Shown here one piece after another: positions 56,626-58,733 of a DNA stretch of 58,733 nt. Location of the stretch: positions 1-58,733 of IMG/VR virus record IMGVR_UViG_3300028766_000008; one strand, written 5' to 3'. Made by a program: the position numbers and the translations under genes. The notes beneath the pieces were generated by a model, which was given only the letters and a program-made list of their open reading frames with translations, was not told where the DNA came from and did not search any database. Each line of letters starts with the position of its first letter. Position 1 is the first letter of the stretch. The DNA is from a virus.

Positions 56626-56959
56626 AGCTGCTCATCATGGGGTTGATTGCTACGGCGACGGCTACGGCTCCGGCTCCGGCTACGGCTCCGGCTCCGGCTA
56701 CGGCTACGGCGACGGCTCCGGCTCCGGCGACGGCTCCGGCTCCGGCTACGGCTCCGGCTCCGGCTACGGCTCCGGCTCCGGCTACGGCTCCGGCTCCGGC
56801 TCCGGCTACGGCTACGGCTACGGCTCCGGCTACGGCTACGGCGACGGCTCCGGCTCCGGCTACGGCTACGGCTACGGCGACGGCTCCGGCTCCGGCTACG
56901 GCTCCGGCGACGGCTCCGGCTCCGGCGACGGCTACGGCTCCGGCTCCGGCGACGGCTAA
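56558..56959 (+). CDS. Gly-rich repeat protein (frame uncertain)
   Basis: The frame giving alternating Gly and Tyr/Ser/Asp (GSGYGDG) for about 100 residues is the one seen in related phages. Its only ATG (56558) is inside the previous gene; a start closer to 56630 on a rare codon is possible. The other two frames are also open through the array (56637-56969 starting MGLIATATATAP; an Arg/Leu frame). Composition is of a flexible or glycine-rich repetitive protein. Confidence 0.45.
   Translation: MPLSLFPQPRKRRSPLQNLSKIKAAHHGVDCYGDGYGSGSGYGSGSGYGYGDGSGSGDGSGSGYGSGSGYGSGSGYGSGSGSGYGYGYGSGYGYGDGSGSGYGYGYGDGSGSGYGSGDGSGSGDGYGSGSGDG
56651..56956 (+). repeat. Hexanucleotide array, 51 units
   Basis: Units are only TACGGC, TCCGGC or GACGGC, in irregular order, with no other variant over 306 bases. 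Confidence 0.95.
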
Positions 56960-57007
56960 AAATTTTTAATTTTCTGAATGCACACTAACCCCAAAACGAG
57001 ACAGATC

Positions 57008-57313
57008 ATGAAAAAACTAGCCCTTATGGCACTGTGGATATTGGCAGCATGTCATCCTGATAAGCCAGCAAAAACAGACGACACCTATTCCGCATCCTGT
57101 CTTGAAAAAGATTACACAGGTATGTACGGCAATGATCTTGTTGTTGGGCTTGGTTCTGAAGCCCAAGGTGCATGCAATGTACTCATTGGCTCTTATCTCT
57201 CGGTTCCGGAATCTCACCCTGACTATTTTGAGAACATCGGAAATCGGCTGTGCCGCGATATAAGGACAGACCAGTCACTAGATTGCAAAACCGGGCTTCC
57301 AATCAACCACTAA
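57008..57313 (+). CDS. Small Cys-rich lipoprotein
   Basis: 101 residues. Signal and lipobox (MKKLALMALWILAAC), then a mature part with further Cys (SASCLEKDY, GACNVLIG, LCRDIRT, DCKTG). Predicted periplasmic/outer-membrane lipoprotein with disulfides. CTAACCCCA lies 15 bases upstream. Confidence 0.7.
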   Translation: MKKLALMALWILAACHPDKPAKTDDTYSASCLEKDYTGMYGNDLVVGLGSEAQGACNVLIGSYLSVPESHPDYFENIGNRLCRDIRTDQSLDCKTGLPINH

Positions 57314-57347
57314 CCCCAATTTCTACAAACCAGCCAAAGGGAAACGT

Positions 57348-58274
57348 ATGACTACACAAAAGAGCCAAGCCGAAATTGAAATCGAAGCCCTTCAGGATGT
57401 TTTTAACATTGCCACAACTGGCTTTAATGAGTTTTACAAAACAGCCAAGGAAAAGGATAAAGGCAACCACAGCACAGCCGCATCGTCGGGCAACGGCAGC
57501 ACAGCCGCATCGTCGGGCAACTACAGCACAGCCGCATCGTCGGGCTACGGCAGCAAAGCCGCATCGTCGGGCAACTACAGCACAGCCGCATCGTCGGGCA
57601 ACCACAGCACAGCCGCATCGTCGGGTGACGACAGCACAGCCGCATCGTCGGGCAACGGCAGCACAGCCGCATCGTCGGGTGACCACAGCACAGCCGCATC
57701 GTCGGGCTACGGCAGCAAAGCCGCATCGTCGGGCTACGGCAGCACAGCCGCATCGTCGGGTGACCACAGCACAGCCGCATCGTCGGGCTACGTCAGCAAA
57801 GCCGCATCGTCGGGCTACTACAGCACAGCCGCATCGTCGGGCTACTACAGCACAGCCGCATCGTCGGGCAACTACAGCACAGCCGCATCGTCGGGCTACG
57901 GCAGCACAGCCGCATCGTCGGGTGACGACAGCAAAGCCGAATGTGCAGGAGAGAACAGCGGATGCACAAGCATTGGTTATCGCGCCGCCGTTAAAGGCGA
58001 TCTTGGCAACCTGATAATGGCTTCCGAATATGTTGTGGAAAACAACAAGGCCATTCCAGTCGGCGGCAAAGCAGACATCATTGACGGTAAAAAACTTAAA
58101 CCGCAGTGCTGGTACATCGTTGAAAAAGACGCATGGGTTGAGGTCGATTTCACGGATGGCGTGTTCTCATACGTCCTGTCCAATAAAAAGGGCGTGAAGA
58201 AGGTCAAGACCGAACAAGGAAATGTTCTATATGTCGTAAACGACAAGAAAAGATTGGATTTGAAAAATGTCTGA
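57348..58274 (+). CDS. DUF7666-like tandem-repeat protein, long repeat form
   Basis: 308 residues. N-terminal helix (1-39), 18 repeats of 9 residues (40-201, xxS[T/K]AASSG), the CTSIGYRAAVKG cap, then WYIVEKDAWVEVDFTDG. Compared with the paralogue at 58511/1, the last ~80 residues are missing: after YVVND it ends KKRLDLKNV. AAAGGGAA site. Repeats resemble stacked beta-roll turns. Function unknown. Confidence 0.8.
   Translation: MTTQKSQAEIEIEALQDVFNIATTGFNEFYKTAKEKDKGNHSTAASSGNGSTAASSGNYSTAASSGYGSKAASSGNYSTAASSGNHSTAASSGDDSTAASSGNGSTAASSGDHSTAASSGYGSKAASSGYGSTAASSGDHSTAASSGYVSKAASSGYYSTAASSGYYSTAASSGNYSTAASSGYGSTAASSGDDSKAECAGENSGCTSIGYRAAVKGDLGNLIMASEYVVENNKAIPVGGKADIIDGKKLKPQCWYIVEKDAWVEVDFTDGVFSYVLSNKKGVKKVKTEQGNVLYVVNDKKRLDLKNV
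57465..57950 (+). repeat. 27-base tandem repeat, 18 units
   Basis: Constant part AGC-A[C/A]A-GCC-GCA-TCG-TCG-GG[C/T]. Two variable codons are NAC then CAC/GGC/TAC/GAC/GTC. The last unit is degenerate (ECAG). Confidence 0.95.
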
Positions 58275-58467
58275 TCAAACAACTACGAAATGCTGGCCTT
58301 GGGCGCATCAATGGTCGAAATGGTCAGAAGTCATAACGGGATATGTTGGAAAAAGCCAATGGCGTGTTTGCAGCTGCTGCGGAAAGATAAAATCTCGAAA
58401 CATAGAGTACGCGAACCAAGCTGATTCATACACAATAAACAATGCCATTAAGGAGATACCGCAATGA
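58267..58467 (+). CDS. Small Trp/Cys protein
   Basis: 66 residues. WPWAHQWSKWSEV and WRVCSCCGKIKSRN: the W.KW...RxC..CGK pattern of small phage zinc-binding proteins. Overlaps the repeat gene by 8 bases. Unknown. Confidence 0.6.
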   Translation: MSDQTTTKCWPWAHQWSKWSEVITGYVGKSQWRVCSCCGKIKSRNIEYANQADSYTINNAIKEIPQ

Positions 58468-58514
58468 AACCACTAACCCCAATTTCTACAAACCAGCCAA
58501 AGGGAAACGTATGA
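58464..58514 (+). CDS. 16-residue bridging leader peptide
   Basis: MKPLTPISTNQPKGNV. Has its own AAGGAG site, an ATG overlapping the previous stop and a stop overlapping the next ATG. The leader motif CCACTAACCCCAATTT lies inside it. Confidence 0.45.
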   Translation: MKPLTPISTNQPKGNV

Positions 58515-58733
58515 CTACACAAAAGAGCCAAGCCGAAATTGAAATCGAAGCCCTTCAGGATGTTTTTAACATCGCCACAACCGGCTTTGACGAGTTTTAT
58601 AAAACTGCCAAGGAGAAGGATAAGGATAAGGGCGACTACAGCACAGCCGCATCGTCGGGCTACTACAGCACAGCCGCATCGTCGGGCTACGGCAGCAAAG
58701 CCGCATCGTCGGGCTACGGCAGCAAAGCCGCAT
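58511..58733 (+). CDS. DUF7666-like tandem-repeat protein, 5' part (continues at base 1)
   Basis: Its first 36 codons match the paralogue at 57348 almost exactly. Codons 27 onward coincide with base 1 of the window, so this is the start of the gene that ends at 747. Confidence 0.85.
   Translation, partial: MTTQKSQAEIEIEALQDVFNIATTGFDEFYKTAKEKDKDKGDYSTAASSGYYSTAASSGYGSKAASSGYGSKAA
58589..58733. repeat. Terminal overlap with bases 1-145
   Basis: Bases 58589-58714 equal 1-126; then one repeat unit differs (TACGGC against GACTAC) and 13 further bases agree. Confidence 0.95.

Noticed and set aside
57465-57950. CRISPR array
   Set aside because: The 27-base units are contiguous coding repeats with no unique spacers, and no cas genes are present.

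Overview
The window is an almost complete genome of a short-tailed (podovirus-like) tailed phage, about 58.6 kb and probably circular or circularly permuted. Bases 58589-58733 repeat bases 1-145 except within one repeat unit, and a gene that starts at 58511 continues at base 1. The virion genes resemble those of the Bordetella phage BPP-1 group: a head-to-tail connecting portal, a separate scaffold, a Bbp16-like capsid cement protein, a gp11/gp12-like adaptor and nozzle pair, and three very large internal virion proteins. A spanin-like lipoprotein, a SleB-type endolysin and sugar transferases suggest a Gram-negative host. The genus cannot be read from the sequence. I found no integrase, no reverse transcriptase, no RNA polymerase and no convincing tRNA.

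Layout. The leftward late block (37650 down to 1066) runs in order: terminase small and large subunits; small proteins and two glycosyltransferases; portal; small genes including a lone LuxR-type helix-turn-helix; scaffold; major capsid; cement; further small virion genes, a GT-A-like transferase, adaptor and nozzle; ejection proteins, one with a lytic transglycosylase domain; two fibre-like proteins; and a lysis cassette. A 457-base divergent control region (37651-38107) carries three TGCCTAAA operator-like sites. The rightward early block (38123-51055) has a string of tiny, translationally coupled genes, an ArdC-like antirestriction protein, a Cro-like regulator, an SF3-type helicase, a VRR-NUC nuclease, a YqaJ exonuclease with RecT, an HNH endonuclease and an arc-like regulator. 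A second leftward accessory block (55358 down to 51065) holds about fifteen small genes and a chimeric DNA methylase. A strong divergent promoter pair built on a palindrome at 55403-55417 separates it from the rightward terminal block (55464 through the contig junction to 1081).

The terminal block is the most unusual part. It holds a membrane protein, a small basic protein, a 51-unit GGC-NNC hexanucleotide array, a lipoprotein and two paralogous proteins made of 27-base tandem repeats. Most units are preceded by a recurring leader motif (CTAACCCCA or AACCTTTAACCCCCA). The two proteins resemble an uncharacterised DUF7666-like family common in phages. Variation among repeat units is confined to a few codon positions. 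Other notable signals are a methylase whose last 420 bases are readable in two frames that both look like methylase tails, recurrent MTETT/PQTT N-terminal leaders on unrelated genes, a probable +1 frameshift in an ejection-protein gene, nested inverted repeats beside terminase, and several duplicated small genes.

Family names come from pattern recognition of the translated sequences. No database search was run.
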